Source of the DNA: Adiantum capillus-veneris | Taxonomy: Eukaryota; Streptophyta; Polypodiopsida; Polypodiales; Pteridaceae | Direction: 5' to 3' | Length of the DNA: 64,000 nucleotides | NCBI GenBank assembly: GCA_014529385.2 | Contig: CM043969.1 | Span: 14,631,446 to 14,695,445, forward strand | In this document: positions 1 to 11,452 of the stretch, piece by piece | Numbering within the stretch: the stretch's first letter is position 1 | How the letters are laid out: each line of letters begins with the position of its first letter | Translations under genes and position numbers: made by a program | The notes under the pieces: model-generated | Told to the model about the DNA's origin: nothing | The model's database searches: none | The model's input: only the letters and a program-made list of their open reading frames with translations

Positions 1-2750
1 TCAACCTACCCAGCTTACCTTGCATGTTTAAGAAGATTTTCACATGAAAACATTGTTTTTCAAGCATCAAATCCCTACACTTGGCCTATATAACCGTATA
101 ATTCATAGACTCCTTTGTTTGCACTATGTCTTCACACTTGCTCTAGCATTTTGACATACACCTGTAAGCACCCTTGACCTTGCTTTCCACCTTTTCTAGC
201 ATCGGCTTTTTTTGGCTGCACCATCATTTCCCAGCCCTTAGTTGAGAATTCATGCTCAACCAAAAGCATGGTTATGGAACTTGAAATTTACCAAGTCTTA
301 TTCACATCTTTGTCTGTCTTTATAAGGTTGGTTTCCCAACTCCCTTCATCACAAAATGATGCCACCCCAATCAAATGGCCAACCATCTGATATACCCTCT
401 AAACAACCATCCTCACCTTTGAGATCAGACAAAAAACTCTAGGCATTGTCATCCATATGTAACACCATGCCGTAGTGCTTTATTCAAGCATCAAACCAAT
501 GATGCAAACAAGATTTTTGCAACATCATTTTATCAGTCCAAATATACACCTATATCTGCTTCACCCACGACATCACTCTGCACAATGTCACATGGACCCT
601 AATATCTATCCCTCCCACCCAACCAAAAGATAGAGAGGTTTTCACTCTAGAAAAGTCTTCAAAAAAGTCCTATAAGTGGAATATGGCCCACTATATACCT
701 AGTCTCACAAACACATCCATCAAACCATAAAGCACATACCTCCTTTGGAAGGTGATCTAGACCCATTGCCTATGTTTCCCCTTCTTGTAAGACCAAACAA
801 ACCTGCTCCACCTATAATTCTTCATCCATTAGCTCTTTAACTGACATGGGTTTCACACTTCACTCCATACATCTGGCAATTTCAGTGGCCACATCGGCAA
901 GACTATCCACACAAATTGAGTCATACGACTGAACCATTGCTTCTTGGTAGCAATCTTCATTTATGTGCTCTTCAATTCTCATCAATCAATGTACAAGAAA
1001 TCATGCCATACCTCCTCCTCTTATGTATTAGCACCACTAAACATAGGGGAGGGTTTCCCAATCCCCTTACTTTGCACTCCCATGTACAAGATATGTGTCA
1101 GCTTGGCTATCCATGGATGTGGCCTCATCCTTCCTTGAAAATCCCTGCACCAATTTCACAACCACAACTTGCTCCACAGATACCTTCATAAGCATATCCA
1201 TCAACATGGTACCGCATACCACATCACGTGCATGTCCACCTTCACAAGTTTGGATGCTTTCACTCGCTCTTCATTCACATTGCTGACCTTCACATCTTTT
1301 GGCATATCAAGAGGGGTTCCAACCTTACCATCATAGAGTTCTTGGAGTTTCTTTACTCACCAAAGAATTTGAACTCATCATCCAAAGTACCTTCTGTCTC
1401 AACTCCCAGAAGTTTGAGCTCGTAGCATCATCACCATCGCCATAGGTTGACTCTGTATCTGTATCCTCATCTTTCTTCTACTCCACAAAGACTTGCCCAC
1501 TACCTTGGCTTTGTACATTGCCTTCTTTTTCTTCCAAGCCCTTAGCATCTACAATCTTTATACACTCTACTACCTTTGCATGTGTAAAATTTATGTGAGA
1601 ACAAGCTCTTTTACCTCTTCATGTTTCTCTTCAGACTTTGCATCTGCTATCCCCTTTGCATCTAGGTCCTCTTCAATAAAATACTCATCCTCATTGATGA
1701 GATTGTTTTCCATCAACATGGACACATTGCAAATAGGAAACTTTAAAGAATCATAATTGACAACACTTCTTACAAACGAACAACTAGAACCACCTTTCAT
1801 TTCCCCACATAATGCATTGCTACCAAAACAGGTACATTATCTACAGGCTTTGGCAACCCCATCTCCAACTTTCAGTTTACTTTTTTGCTCATCACCTTGG
1901 CCATGTAGACCAAATTTGCATAGCTATCCACACCAAATTCTATCTTTTCTCTAATCCTCACATGCAAAACAATCCAATATGTTTTTGAGATATTGGTTGC
2001 CGCAAAACCTAGTAGCAACTTCCAACTGTTTCCAACAACCTTCAAACTGCTCTATAAAAAATGAAAAATCTTTACTTGCATACGTATCTTGTTGTTTACA
2101 ATGTTGATTGAAAAAATAAATGTATTTTTCATCTCCTCCTTGTAGCTATAGCTTCATTCTTATGTGCTCTCTTTCAGAGCCAAACTCTTTGGTCTAAGAG
2201 TTTTCTCTTGTATCCATAGCATCATAATTATGGTCTAAGAAAACTTGTTGATCATCAAGTTGCACAATGGCTACCATTTGGAATAGGAATAATATCATGG
2301 TCTTTTTCATCAGAAAGTATGGTGGGTGTGAACTCACTGACACAAACATCCATGGTTGCTAATATTTGAGTCCATTCAAATCGCTCAAAATAATGTTCAT
2401 GGAAAGGTTCATGCTTTCAACTTTGTACTCGCTTCCTCAAGAGAAAATGTCTTTTAAAAATTTCTTAAAAATTGAGTTCACAATTCTTCCATGTACTTCA
2501 ATTGCCATCCTTTAGAACATCAAGCTAGACCTTGTACGTGCATCAGAAGAGCGGTGTCGTCACAGCAACTTCTTCTCATCTATCATCATGTGCATTGACA
2601 ACATCCATAGCTCAAAATCTTCTACCCATGTTGGGGATAAAGACCATTAGGCCAATACCATCACATACTAAGCACTCATTATCCCTAATCTCATTCTTTG
2701 TTATTGATAATGTAGAACAATAAGGATCTCACCCATAGTGTGAGAAGAAG

Positions 2751-2754
<4 letters not shown>
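1..2754. other. Unassigned decayed sequence, no supported gene
   Basis: I see no open reading frame with a recognisable domain. All ORFs are under 100 codons. The - strand between about 1,590 and 2,420 has short protein-like stretches rich in acidic residues (for example a 69-residue ORF at 1,591-1,800), in the style of a worn retroelement spacer or gag region, but no zinc knuckle, protease or reverse transcriptase motif is visible. The adjoining element at 2,907 begins with a primer-binding site, so the last part of this stretch may include its 5' LTR. I could not find a matching 3' LTR to prove that. Confidence 0.4.

Positions 2755-2845
<91 letters not shown>
2755..2845. repeat. (CT)n microsatellite
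   Basis: An almost pure run of CT dinucleotides of about 45 units, ended by a short CTTTCTC interruption. It lies about 60 bp before a retroelement primer-binding site, so it may sit inside the 5' LTR of the copia element that follows. Confidence 0.95.
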
Positions 2846-2849
<4 letters not shown>

Positions 2850-2906
2850 AACCCTAATATCTTAGCCCTTGTACCCCTTTTGCATTGCGCTCTCATCATC
2901 AACCAC

Positions 2907-2919
2907 TGGTATCAAAGCC
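2907..2919 (+). promoter_or_regulatory. Primer-binding site, initiator-Met type
   Basis: TGGTATCAAAGCC differs by one base from the usual plant copia/gypsy PBS (TGGTATCAGAGC), which is complementary to the 3' end of initiator methionine tRNA. It marks the 5' end of the internal region of Copia-1. The bases just before it (ATCAACCAC) would be the LTR end. Confidence 0.7.
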
Positions 2920-3984
2920 AAAGTGAAGGCCTTGCATTATTGCAACATGGTGTTGGAGAGTGGTGATGAAGCTACTTTCCAGCTTTGTTTTATAGCAGAG
3001 ATATGAATGAGTTGAAATTTGATTTTTAGCTTGGTTCCCACCATCCTTACGAGAAACATCCTGGTCTACAACTTTCCAGTTCAACATTTTTCCAAATTTT
3101 GCACCGGTTTTTTTGTATGTTTGATAAACTGTCTGTAGGTTGTGGATGGACAGCTGCAAATTTTTACGAATTTGTTTTGATCTCTAAAAACAACACATTT
3201 CATGCCCATTCCTAATAATTTTGACCAATTTTTTGTTCTCTACAACTTTGTAGAAGGAAGTTTTTGCAAGTTCTATATGGTTTGAGAGATATCGGCTGAC
3301 ATGGTGTAGGGTGTTCTTGAAGTTGCAGATGATTTTGTGAATAATTGTTGAAAGTGGGATGCTTACCACATACTTCATTTGTCCAATGCATGGCAAATTT
3401 GTTCAAGGATTTTGAGAGCACATAACAGAAATTAAAGCGTGGCTTGTGAAGAAAACATATGGGGGGGTATTAGCAAATTTATGGTTTTTAGTGCATCTTC
3501 CGATTTTGGCTTGCTTATGCGCATTGTTGATTACATTGATGCACGGTCTTGTGGATACTACCTATGTTCGCATTTGTGGAGCCACCTTTGCTAGTACAAC
3601 AGTCTTGGCCATTTTTGAGGCTTGGTTTGGAAGATAGTCATTTTTGAGACTTGACTACAGTCGTGTCATTGCTTAGCCTTTTGTGAGGGTTGGGCGTGAG
3701 GTGTTTTGAAGCGGAACAATAGGGGCCGGGTTACCCAGTTCAAGGTGAACTAGGTCGCTGGAGCTCCTGCTGAGATACCAGCAAATACTGCTTATTCTCT
3801 TGATTTATGACATTTGGGATTTGAGATTTTGGTCCTTGTATTAAAAAATTCTGCCTAAATTTTCCAGTGAATTTCATGGCTGTGATTGCTTGAACATCTC
3901 TTTATCTTTCCATTCATTCCCTTAAGCCTCTATGGGTGTTTTGGTTGAGATTTTACAGATGAAACTGTGTCAAATTTTTTTAAA

Positions 3985-4837
3985 GATTATTCTTGTCATT
4001 TAGTGGCATTGGCTTCTTCTTCTTCGGATAGTGCTTTGCTTAACATTGAAAATTTTGATGGAAACAAATTTTTTTATTGGAAGAAACCAACCATGAATTT
4101 CTTGGTTCAAAAGATGCAGGTTAAGACCATAAAGTTTTAAGGTGTCAAACCCGAGAACATGGATACGAAAGAATGGGAAGAGTTAGATGAGTTAGCTAGG
4201 TCTACGATTCAATTATCATTATCTAAGGCTATGTACTACAATTTGAAAGATGGTGAAGGAGTTGCTTATGCATTATGGAATCATTTGTCCAATCTTTATG
4301 AATAGATTAGTGCTGCATCACAAGTTTATTGGTGGCTAAAGAATTTTGTTGATTATTGCATGAAAGAAGGGAGTTTAGTGTTAGATCATGTGAACAAGTT
4401 CAATGAGATTTTTTAGCTAGTTGATTGCACAAAAGGTTCCTGTTAACTATGATAGCCTAAAAGCTATGTTTTTGTTGACCACTTTGCCATAAAGCTGGGA
4501 TACTTTCTATGCGGCAATTAGTAGCAGCCTTACAATGAATGAACTCACCATGGAGAAGGTTGCTCGTTCTTTGTTGACTAAAGAGATGAACATGAAGAAC
4601 AATGATAGTGGGAAAGATTCCATTGTACTTAATGCTCTTAATGAATCTACAGAAAGAGGAATATCAAGAAGAAAATATTGTTCTCATCATGACAAAAAGT
4701 GTTACTATAGCAATAAGCCTGGTCATATAGAAAATGATTGTTTTATATGGAAGAGAGAACAAAGAAAAGCTAAAGGTAATCAAGTTCAAGACAAAGGTGG
4801 ACAAAAAGCTTCGTATGTAAGCATTATGTCACGTTCC
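3985..4837 (+). pseudogene. Copia gag pseudogene with zinc knuckle
   Basis: Translation shows a copia-type gag polyprotein: an N-terminal NIENFDGNKFFYWKK segment, typical of the start of copia gag, then a helical capsid-like part, then a CCHC zinc knuckle in the ORF at 4,535-4,840 (C-Y-Y-S-N-K-P-G-H followed by C). In-frame stop codons occur near 4,138, 4,304 and 4,414, so no full protein can be made. Gag would have formed the cytoplasmic virus-like particle. The protease that normally follows is deleted. Confidence 0.75.
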
Positions 4838-4872
4838 TGAGAATAAGTGTAACAAGCTCCCAAGTCAAGTAA

Positions 4873-5073
4873 ATGTATATTCTTGGGTTATGGCGAGTCT
4901 GGCAAAATGGGATATCATCTTTGGATCACGAAGCCAAAAAGATTGTTCAAAGTTATGATGTGTACTTCAATGAGCAAAAGATTCATAAGAAACCTATACT
5001 TACTACTGAGATTTGTTGTGTGCTAATTCAAGAGGATGGGATAGTGCATAATAGAGTACGTAATGTACTTTAA
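4873..5073 (+). pseudogene. Copia integrase C-terminal remnant
   Basis: A 66-residue ORF contains the phrase KKIVQSYDVYFNEQ, matching the conserved end of copia integrases where 'plant-like' proteins read K.V.SRDV.F.E. The catalytic DDE core that should precede it is absent. Only this tail and the linker to reverse transcriptase remain, which places one deletion breakpoint between about 4,837 and 4,873. Confidence 0.7.
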
Positions 5074-5194
5074 CAACAACCACAACATGTGGAGAACCCT
5101 CTTGTGTTAGAAAAAAAAGTGGAGCAACCTAATGTGCACGAGTTAAGGAGATCTACTTGAGTTTCTCATCCTCGTGTATGTTTTGTTCCATCAC

Positions 5195-6340
5195 TTGACA
5201 ATGTGATGTTGATAGATTGTGGTGAGCCTTCATTCTATGAGGAAGCTATGTCTACAAATAATAAGCTTAAGTGGCATTTGGTTATGCAATCTGAGATGAA
5301 TTCTTTGAAGAATAATGGCACTTGCAACTTGGTACATTTGAATGAGGGCATGAACGTTCTTCCTTGCAGATGGGTCTACAAATGAAGGTCACTTTAATTG
5401 ATGATAAGCCAAACTAGAAGGATAGACTGATTGCCAAGTGTTTTAAGCAATTAACAGGTGTTGATTTTCATGAAACTTCTTTACCAATTGTGAAGATCAC
5501 TCTTTGCTTAGTAATTGCATTGGTAGCCATTGAGGATATGGAACTTGTCCAAATGGATGTCAAAACGACATTCTTACATGGGGATCTTCATTTATATGTT
5601 ATTGAAGCCAAGGAAAGATGGTCTAAAAGCTTAGAAAGGATCTCTATGGGACAAAACAAGGATCCCATCAATGGTATCATAAGTTTTATGCTTTTATGAG
5701 GTCTCAAGGTTTCAAAAGGAGTGACAAAGATAATTGTCTCTACACTAAAAAGGTTATTGATGGTACTTTCTGTTATTGATCTTGTATGTAGACGACATGC
5801 TTATCAACACCGGGAAAATTACTTGCGAGATAGATGCATTGAAATCAAAGTTGCACAAGAACTTTGATATGAAGGATTTAGGAGAAGAAAATCACTTTCT
5901 TGGTATGAGACTATTCAGAGATAGGAGCAAGAAAATGCTTTACTTATCTCACACTGAATACATTTCCAAGGTACTTTAACATTTTAATATGGAGAGGGGG
6001 AAGGTATCCAATAGCCCGCTACCTCCATATGTAAAACTTAGCCAAATGGATTGTCCTAAATCAAAGGAAAAAAAGGCTGAAATGGCCAAGGTACCTTATG
6101 CATCCGCTATTGGTAGCTTGATGTATGTCATGATTGATACACGTCCAAACATTGCATTTGTAGTGGAAGTAGTTAGCAGATACATGTCTAATCCTGGTAA
6201 GAATCTTTGGGAGGCAGTGAAAGAAGTGATGAGATATTTGGGAGGTACAAAGGACAAATGCTTATGCTTTAGAAACAAGGAGGTGTGTGTAAAAGGATAC
6301 ACGAATGTTGATTATGTAGGGAATGTGGACAATAGATGAC
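5195..6340 (+). pseudogene. Copia reverse transcriptase pseudogene
   Basis: Successive short ORFs in shifting frames cover the whole copia reverse transcriptase. The N-terminal W...M..E...L..N.TW-like motif is at 5,230-5,385, the QMDVKTTFLHGDL motif at 5,550-5,590, the catalytic YVDDML motif at 5,782-5,802, and the region ending in SRYMSNPG..LWEAVKEVMRYL at 6,170-6,240. The YVDD catalytic aspartates are still encoded, but stops and frameshifts near 5,380, 5,697 and 5,980 break the frame. In a live element it would copy the RNA inside the capsid. Confidence 0.8.
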
Positions 6341-6750
6341 CCACTAGTGGCTATGTTTTTACATTTTCTGGGGGTGCAATATTATGAAGATATCATTTTC
6401 AAGATTGCATTGCACAAGCAACCACCGAGGCAAAATATGTGGCCACCTCTGAATCTTGCAAAGAATCTATTTGACTTGCTCGTCTAGTGAGAGATTTGGG
6501 CCTTAATGCTGAGATTTTGATATTGCATTGTGACAGTAGTCATAGTTCTATTCAACTAGCACAAAATCTTCTGTTTCATGCAAAAACAAAGAACATTGGG
6601 ATCAAGTGTCATTTCATTTGGGAGATGCTTGAGGATAAGTGCATCCAACTTGTCAAGGTGCACACACATGACAACCCTACTGACCTTCTCACAAAGGGTT
6701 TACCTCCTAAGCATTTTGCATACTGCCATGACTTGATGGGCATTGGGTAG
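6341..6750 (+). pseudogene. Copia RNase H pseudogene
   Basis: Continuation of the reverse transcriptase into RNase H. The frame reads TSGYVFTFSGGA and ATTEAKYVA, then the 87-residue ORF 6,487-6,750, which ends with the usual copia tail (THDNPTDLLTKGL). A stop codon near 6,338 separates it from the reverse transcriptase. The acidic residue of the TTEAKYVA motif is kept. No clear polypurine tract or 3' LTR follows. Confidence 0.75.
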
Positions 6751-6918
6751 ATCCATAATAATCTACTTACCCATTCATCTTCACTTCAGCTATGATACCA
6801 CTTTCAGAGTGCACGGTGTGTGTGGAGTGTGAGGGAGAAGAAGAGCAGGCACGAGCACGATGTGGGTGGAGCTCTCAATGAGGATTCACAATTACTTCAC
6901 CACTCCTTATTATTCTAT

Positions 6919-7070
6919 ATGATCAAACGAATAGATAAGGTAAGAAAAATCAATGTGATGTATGCTCGGCCAGTTTGTATGAACCCTAACACATATGACC
7001 AAAAGAATAGATAAGGTTAGTACAGTCAATGTGATGTATGCTCAGCAAGTTGGCATGAACCCTAACACAT
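6919..7070 (+). repeat. 76-bp tandem duplication
   Basis: Two adjacent units of 76 bp (6,919-6,994 and 6,995-7,070). Both contain GAATAGATAAGGT, CAATGTGATGTATGCTC and GAACCCTAACACAT. They differ at about ten positions, so the duplication is not very recent. It lies just beyond the copia RNase H and may belong to that element's 3' LTR. Confidence 0.85.
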
Positions 7071-7097
7071 CCATAGATGGAACTATGTGTTCTAGCA

Positions 7098-7502
7098 TCA
7101 ACCCATCAGCCTCAGCATGAGCATATCAAAGAGCTCCATGTCTATCATTTGTGCATGTGTCTCTAGGGAGCAAAGCTGCTCTACTTTTGTTTGCATAGAC
7201 TCTAACAACACCTGTTGTGTCTCACTAGAGCATTTCCACTCTATCTCTATCTCTACAGAGTCTATAGGCATTTCATGTAAAGCTAAGATCTCTATCTCAT
7301 GAGCATGGTGGATCTCACCCACAAAGAAGACATGCCTCCTCTCTCGTTGAATGCATGCGAGCAATAAAATCAAGACTATGTCCTCTCGTACCTCAAATAC
7401 ATGCAAAAGATATACCAAGCCACTGAGTCTCCCTTGGAAATCACTAGTGATCCACAATGCATCTAAAAAGACTATTCTCTGAGTAGTATCTGACACCAAC
7501 AA
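7098..7502 (-). pseudogene. Unidentified 134-codon ORF next to copia scrap
   Basis: An open frame of 134 codons directly downstream (on the - strand) of the copia protease fragment. In a complete element this would be the start of integrase, but I cannot find the HHCC motif or any other integrase signature. The composition is rich in Leu, Glu and His. It may be worn integrase sequence or a chance frame. I assign no function. Confidence 0.25.
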
Positions 7503-7514
7503 TTTGCTAACTTC

Positions 7515-7982
7515 TCATGAGATCAAACTCTGCCTCAACTGAGGAACATAGCATACATGTTGTAGTGCGTAGGATGCACCATTGGGTAATAACAAACAAA
7601 CATCTCTTGCACCCGTAATGTCAAATACTGAACCATTGATCAAGTGTACACAACCAAAGATCCCACTAGAGAAAGTGTTAAACCACTCACGATGTGGTGT
7701 GACGTGGGAAGTTGCATCCTCATCTAGCAACCAACAAGGAAAAGTGCAACCTCTTGAAGACATCTAAGCCTGAGCAACGATAAAGGTGAACGTGAGATCA
7801 TCGGCATTGGCATATGAAGCCACCACTCTAGCATGAGTCAAAACCTTACCTGCACCACGTATAGATCTTCGTTGCTCCCTCTTATGTATGAAACAACGAC
7901 ACATAATGTGTCCTATGTGACCACATTGCCAACATCGCATATATCGACAATTGTGAGACTTTGGCCTCTTACAAGTCATCAT
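7515..7982 (-). pseudogene. Copia gag-protease fragment (Copia-2)
   Basis: Read on the - strand, 7,982-7,764 gives a CCHC zinc knuckle (C-W-Q-C-G-H-I-G-H-I-M-C) and 7,763-7,515 gives a copia aspartic protease with WLLDEDATSHVT where active enzymes read W..DSGAT.H. The catalytic Asp is present, but Ser-Gly of the active site is changed to Glu-Asp, so it would be inactive. The frame is closed between the two parts. The order matches gag followed by protease. It is a separate family from the nested pair downstream, whose protease reads DSGAT. Confidence 0.7.
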
Positions 7983-8606
7983 AGTCGACTCTAAACTGTC
8001 GCACGTTTGTTATATGGATGCCAAGAAACCAAGGCTATGGTGAGAAATCTTGGGAGAAAAATGACAAAGTATCCCCTATAACCTAAGCAAAACCTCAATC
8101 ATAAACCATGCCAAACTAGCAGAAATCACTCGACCACTAGACAATCATGAAAACCATGATCAATCACATCAAAACCAATGCTTGCATATGAATAAAACAG
8201 CTCCACAATCTATAGGCATAAACAATATTATTAAACCAAGTGAGCCCAATTTGGAACAAACAACTCAATCGAGCATAAAGCACACAATCTTTTATGCAAG
8301 TAGTGACAAAAAATAGTGCTCAAAATGCATCCCACAAGAAAACTGCTTGTAATATCTAAAAGATTTTCCAAAAACTTATAGAACTTGTGAGTATCGATAA
8401 TCTATAGCCACATGAGCACATGAAACTCTCACTCCTGCAAGAGTGGATACAAGAATACTAAATCCATGTCAAAATGACAAAACCTATCAAAGTGAGAGTA
8501 AAAACTCGATCGTTGTCAAAGTGGGACTCACACTTGACCACTAAACCATCAGAGAGTAAACTGCAGATACACACAAAGCATGACAAGAATTTGAAAAAAT
8601 ATGATA
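7983..8606. other. No gene seen; target sequence of the outer copia insertion
   Basis: AT-rich sequence without a supported ORF. Together with 17,922-18,718 it formed the contiguous target before the outer copia element inserted, because the 5-bp target duplication GATTT lies at its right end. It may be worn gag or leader of Copia-2. Confidence 0.4.
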
Positions 8607-8611
8607 GATTT
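8607..8611. repeat. Target-site duplication GATTT, left copy (outer copia)
   Basis: GATTT directly precedes the LTR beginning TGTTGG and is repeated at 17,917-17,921 directly after the far LTR. A 5-bp duplication is the usual product of copia integrase. Confidence 0.9.
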
Positions 8612-8838
8612 TGTTGGAATTAGGGTTGCAGAGAAACACACATAGCTTGGAGAAGACGAAGGAAGCTCAAGGCACACAATAGAGAGTATGTTACTTAGTG
8701 TGCAATGGAAAGATTGATAGCCCTAGAGTGATGGGCGTATATACAATGCACGGGGGAAAAAACCTCCTAAAGAGGAAAAAAATGCCCCGGAGGTCCTAGT
8801 GTGTTCACACACATCACTACCACATGTATATGGTAACA
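8612..8838 (-). repeat. 3' LTR of outer copia element
   Basis: 227 bp, beginning TGTTGGAATTAGG and ending GGTAACA on the + strand, which is TG...CA in either orientation. Reading by eye it is identical to the inner element's 3' LTR (11,453-11,679), yet clearly different from its own 5' LTR at 17,689-17,916. A purine tract (AGGGGGGATT on the - strand) adjoins it at 8,839-8,848. Confidence 0.95.
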
Positions 8839-8913
8839 AATCCCCCCTGGAGTGATGCGGTGAACGAGAGCTGGCACATGAGTAAAGGGAAGTGCCATGC
8901 CCTGAGGACAGGA

Positions 8914-9645
8914 TCAGTCCACAAAGGGGAGTAAGCCCAAAGCTTTGCGGAAAGCTTCAAGCTTCTCACGAGACAATGCCTTTGTGAAAAGATCTGCAAG
9001 GTTGTCCTGTGTTGGCACATTAGCCAAGCTGATCTCTCCTGCTGAGAGCTTCTCCCTGACATAGTGGTAATGCACCTCAATGTGCTTTGTGCGAGCATGA
9101 AAAACTGGGTTCCTCGCAACTGCCAATGCGCTCTGACTGTCAGTGTAGATAGTGTTGGCAGTGTCCTGTCCAACACCCAAATCAGCCATAAGGCATCTGA
9201 GCCATACACACTCAACCGTAGCTGTGAAGACTGCCCTGTACTCAGCCTCACAACTCGAAGTGGCCACAGTAGGTTGCTTCTTGCTCAACCATGATATACA
9301 TGAACTGCCAAGCATGAAACAGAAACCACTTGTGGACACTCGCGTGTCAAAACAACCAGCCCAATCTAAGTCCGAAAAAGCATGTAAGTCTGGCGGCAAT
9401 GATCCCCCCTTGGGATAAAACAAGCCAAGATGTAAAGTGCCACTAAGGTAGCGGAAAATCCTCTTGACAGCCTGCCAATGCTTAGACCCTGGGCTATGCA
9501 TAAATCTGCTGACCTGTGAGACTGCAAATTGAATATCCGGCCTTGCGTTGCATACATAAATGAGGCAGCCAACAACAGTTTGATAAAGAGTGACATCAGC
9601 AAGATCGCCAGCAACATGTAGACTCAACTTCAAACCTGTTTCCAT
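8914..9645 (-). pseudogene. Outer copia reverse transcriptase end and RNase H
   Basis: An open frame of 243 codons holds the C-terminal part of reverse transcriptase (VGCLIYVCNARPDIQFAVSQ) and RNase H (FSDLDWAGC, then SSCEAEYRA). The RNase H acidic residues are present. It starts at an internal methionine, because the 1,036-bp deletion just upstream removed the YVDD catalytic part. The protein is nearly identical to the matching part of the inner copy. Confidence 0.85.
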
Positions 9646-11447
9646 GGGAGTGGCAATAGGTTTGCAATCCTCAAGTCCAAACTTACATTCGTATTTCCAC
9701 CACTGAAAAGAGGCAACAAAGTGTCATAAATGTCCTGGGATCTTACATTACTATCTCTAGTACATGACAGCAAGGGCTGAACAGAATCTTCCACAAACAC
9801 TACATCCCGAGAAACTAGAATACGTATTGTTTGGGAATGATACAACCTGTAACCTTTGCTTTCAGCACTATAACCAACAAAAATACATTTGACAGTCTTA
9901 TCATCCAATTTTCTGCGCTGCACTTGTGGCACCAAAGCATATGCCAAACAGCCAAAAACACGCATGTGCTCAATAGAAGGCTTTCTATCATGCCATGCTT
10001 CATATGGAGTAATAGACTGCAAAGCTTTTGTAGGACACCTGTTAAGTACATAAGTGGCACACATGAATGCGGCAAAGCTTGACTTTTGACCATACATCGT
10101 GCCATTTCCGTCAGTGATCTGTTTTTCCTCTCAGCAACACCATTTTTTTGAGGTGTGTAAGGCACTGTACATTGGTGTTTTATCCCACGACTAGACAAAA
10201 ATGCATTAAATTCATGAGACATATACTCCCCCCCTCGATCGGAACGGAGGGTGCCCATAGTACATTTTGAGACATTTTCAGCCATAGCCAGAAATTGTTT
10301 GAATCACATAAAAACTTCGGACTTTTCTTTAAGCAGAAATACCCATGCATGCCTGGAGTAATCATCAATAAAAGTCACGAAGTACAGGTAATTGCCCAAG
10401 GACGGAGTTTTCATGGGCCCACAAACATCACTATGCACAAGCTGCAACCTACATGTGGCCCGAACTGAACCATCCTTTGGAAACTTAGAACGCTACATCT
10501 TACCCAAAATACAGCCTTCACAAACATGTTTGACAGGTTCTTCAAGAGGTGGCAAAGAAGCAACCATGTCAGATTTCTGCAAACGCAGCAAACTGGCAAA
10601 ATTCAAATGACCAAAACGTGCATGCCAAAGTTTTCCATCTGAAATAGCCTTTGAATCCACAACTTCCTTTGCAAAATTTTGTCCACACTTGTCATACAAA
10701 GTGAGCTTATACAGCCCACGGCACAAAAGGCCAGATGCAACAATTTCATCACCAAAACTGAGATCATGAACTGTACATCTGTCATCCACAAATTTGACTA
10801 CAAGTCCAAGTCTAGCAAGTGCGGATACAGACAAGAGATTCTTCTTGATCCCAGGTACATAAAGTGCATCAACAAGTGTGAAGGAGCTGCCATTAGCAGC
10901 AGTGAGCACAATCTTTCCAACTCCCTGAACTCGATAAGAGGCGTTGTTGGCACAAGTGATCGAATTCCCATAAGGGACAGACTCGAGAGAGGTAAACAAT
11001 TCATGATGTGAGATAATGTGCTTTGTAGCACCACTGTCGAAATACCACACATGTGAATCTGCAGCAACTGACAAGCATGCATCATGGACAACGGGATTGT
11101 AAGTGCACTCTGCGCTAAAAGCCCATTCTGCATCAACATCAGCAACACAGTCTCCTCTCACAGAAGACTCAACAATGGCTGCATTTGTAGTGGAACCAGC
11201 ATTTGCAGTGGAACCACCCTCTTTCTTCTTAGCCTCTTTGGCCTTCAACTTAGGACACGACTTGATCAAGTGATCATTGGCTTTACAATAATGGCAACGC
11301 ATCTTCTTTTTGCCCTTGTCACCAGAATTTCCAAACGAATTGCTACCAGCAGAAGCATTAGGAACAGAATTTTTGCCACTCGCAGCAGAACCATAAGAAG
11401 TGGCTGCATTACTGTTACCACTCTTTCTTTGAGAAGCAATAAAAGCC
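9646..11447 (-). pseudogene. Outer copia gag end, protease and integrase (broken)
   Basis: The frame 10,493-11,518 encodes the gag tail with a zinc knuckle (CHYCKANDHLIKSC), the protease active site WYFDSGATKHI and the integrase HHCC domain up to C-E-G-C. The frames 9,815-10,285 and 9,630-10,097 carry the DDE core (SDRGGEY, then NGVAERKN) and the integrase C-terminal region. A frame break lies near 10,490 (at ACATC where the inner copy has GCATC) and another near 10,070, where 18 nt are missing. Upstream it is interrupted by the inner element at 11,448-11,452. Confidence 0.85.
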
Positions 11448-11452
11448 TGTTC
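11448..11452. repeat. Target-site duplication TGTTC, left copy (inner copia)
   Basis: The outer gag reads AAGCCTGTTC up to 11,452 and resumes at 16,630 with TGTTCAACTGCAC. The inner copy's own uninterrupted gag reads AAGCCTGTTCAACTACAC at the same place, which proves the duplication of TGTTC. Confidence 0.95.

Larger units (their letters stand above)
2907..6750 (+). mobile_element. Degenerate, internally deleted Ty1/copia element (Copia-1)
   Basis: This is a Ty1/copia-order element read on the + strand: primer-binding site, gag with a zinc knuckle, the tail of integrase, reverse transcriptase and RNase H. The gag zinc knuckle (about 4,690-4,750) is followed within about 130 bp by the C-terminal end of integrase (4,873-5,073). 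The protease and the integrase catalytic core are therefore missing, which makes it a non-autonomous deletion derivative. Every domain has stop codons or frameshifts. No clear LTR pair was found, so the outer limits are approximate. About 1 kb of unexplained leader lies between the PBS and gag. Confidence 0.8.

Noticed and set aside
2755-2845. CRISPR-like or satellite array
   Set aside because: It is a pure dinucleotide repeat. There are no direct repeats with unique spacers anywhere in the window.
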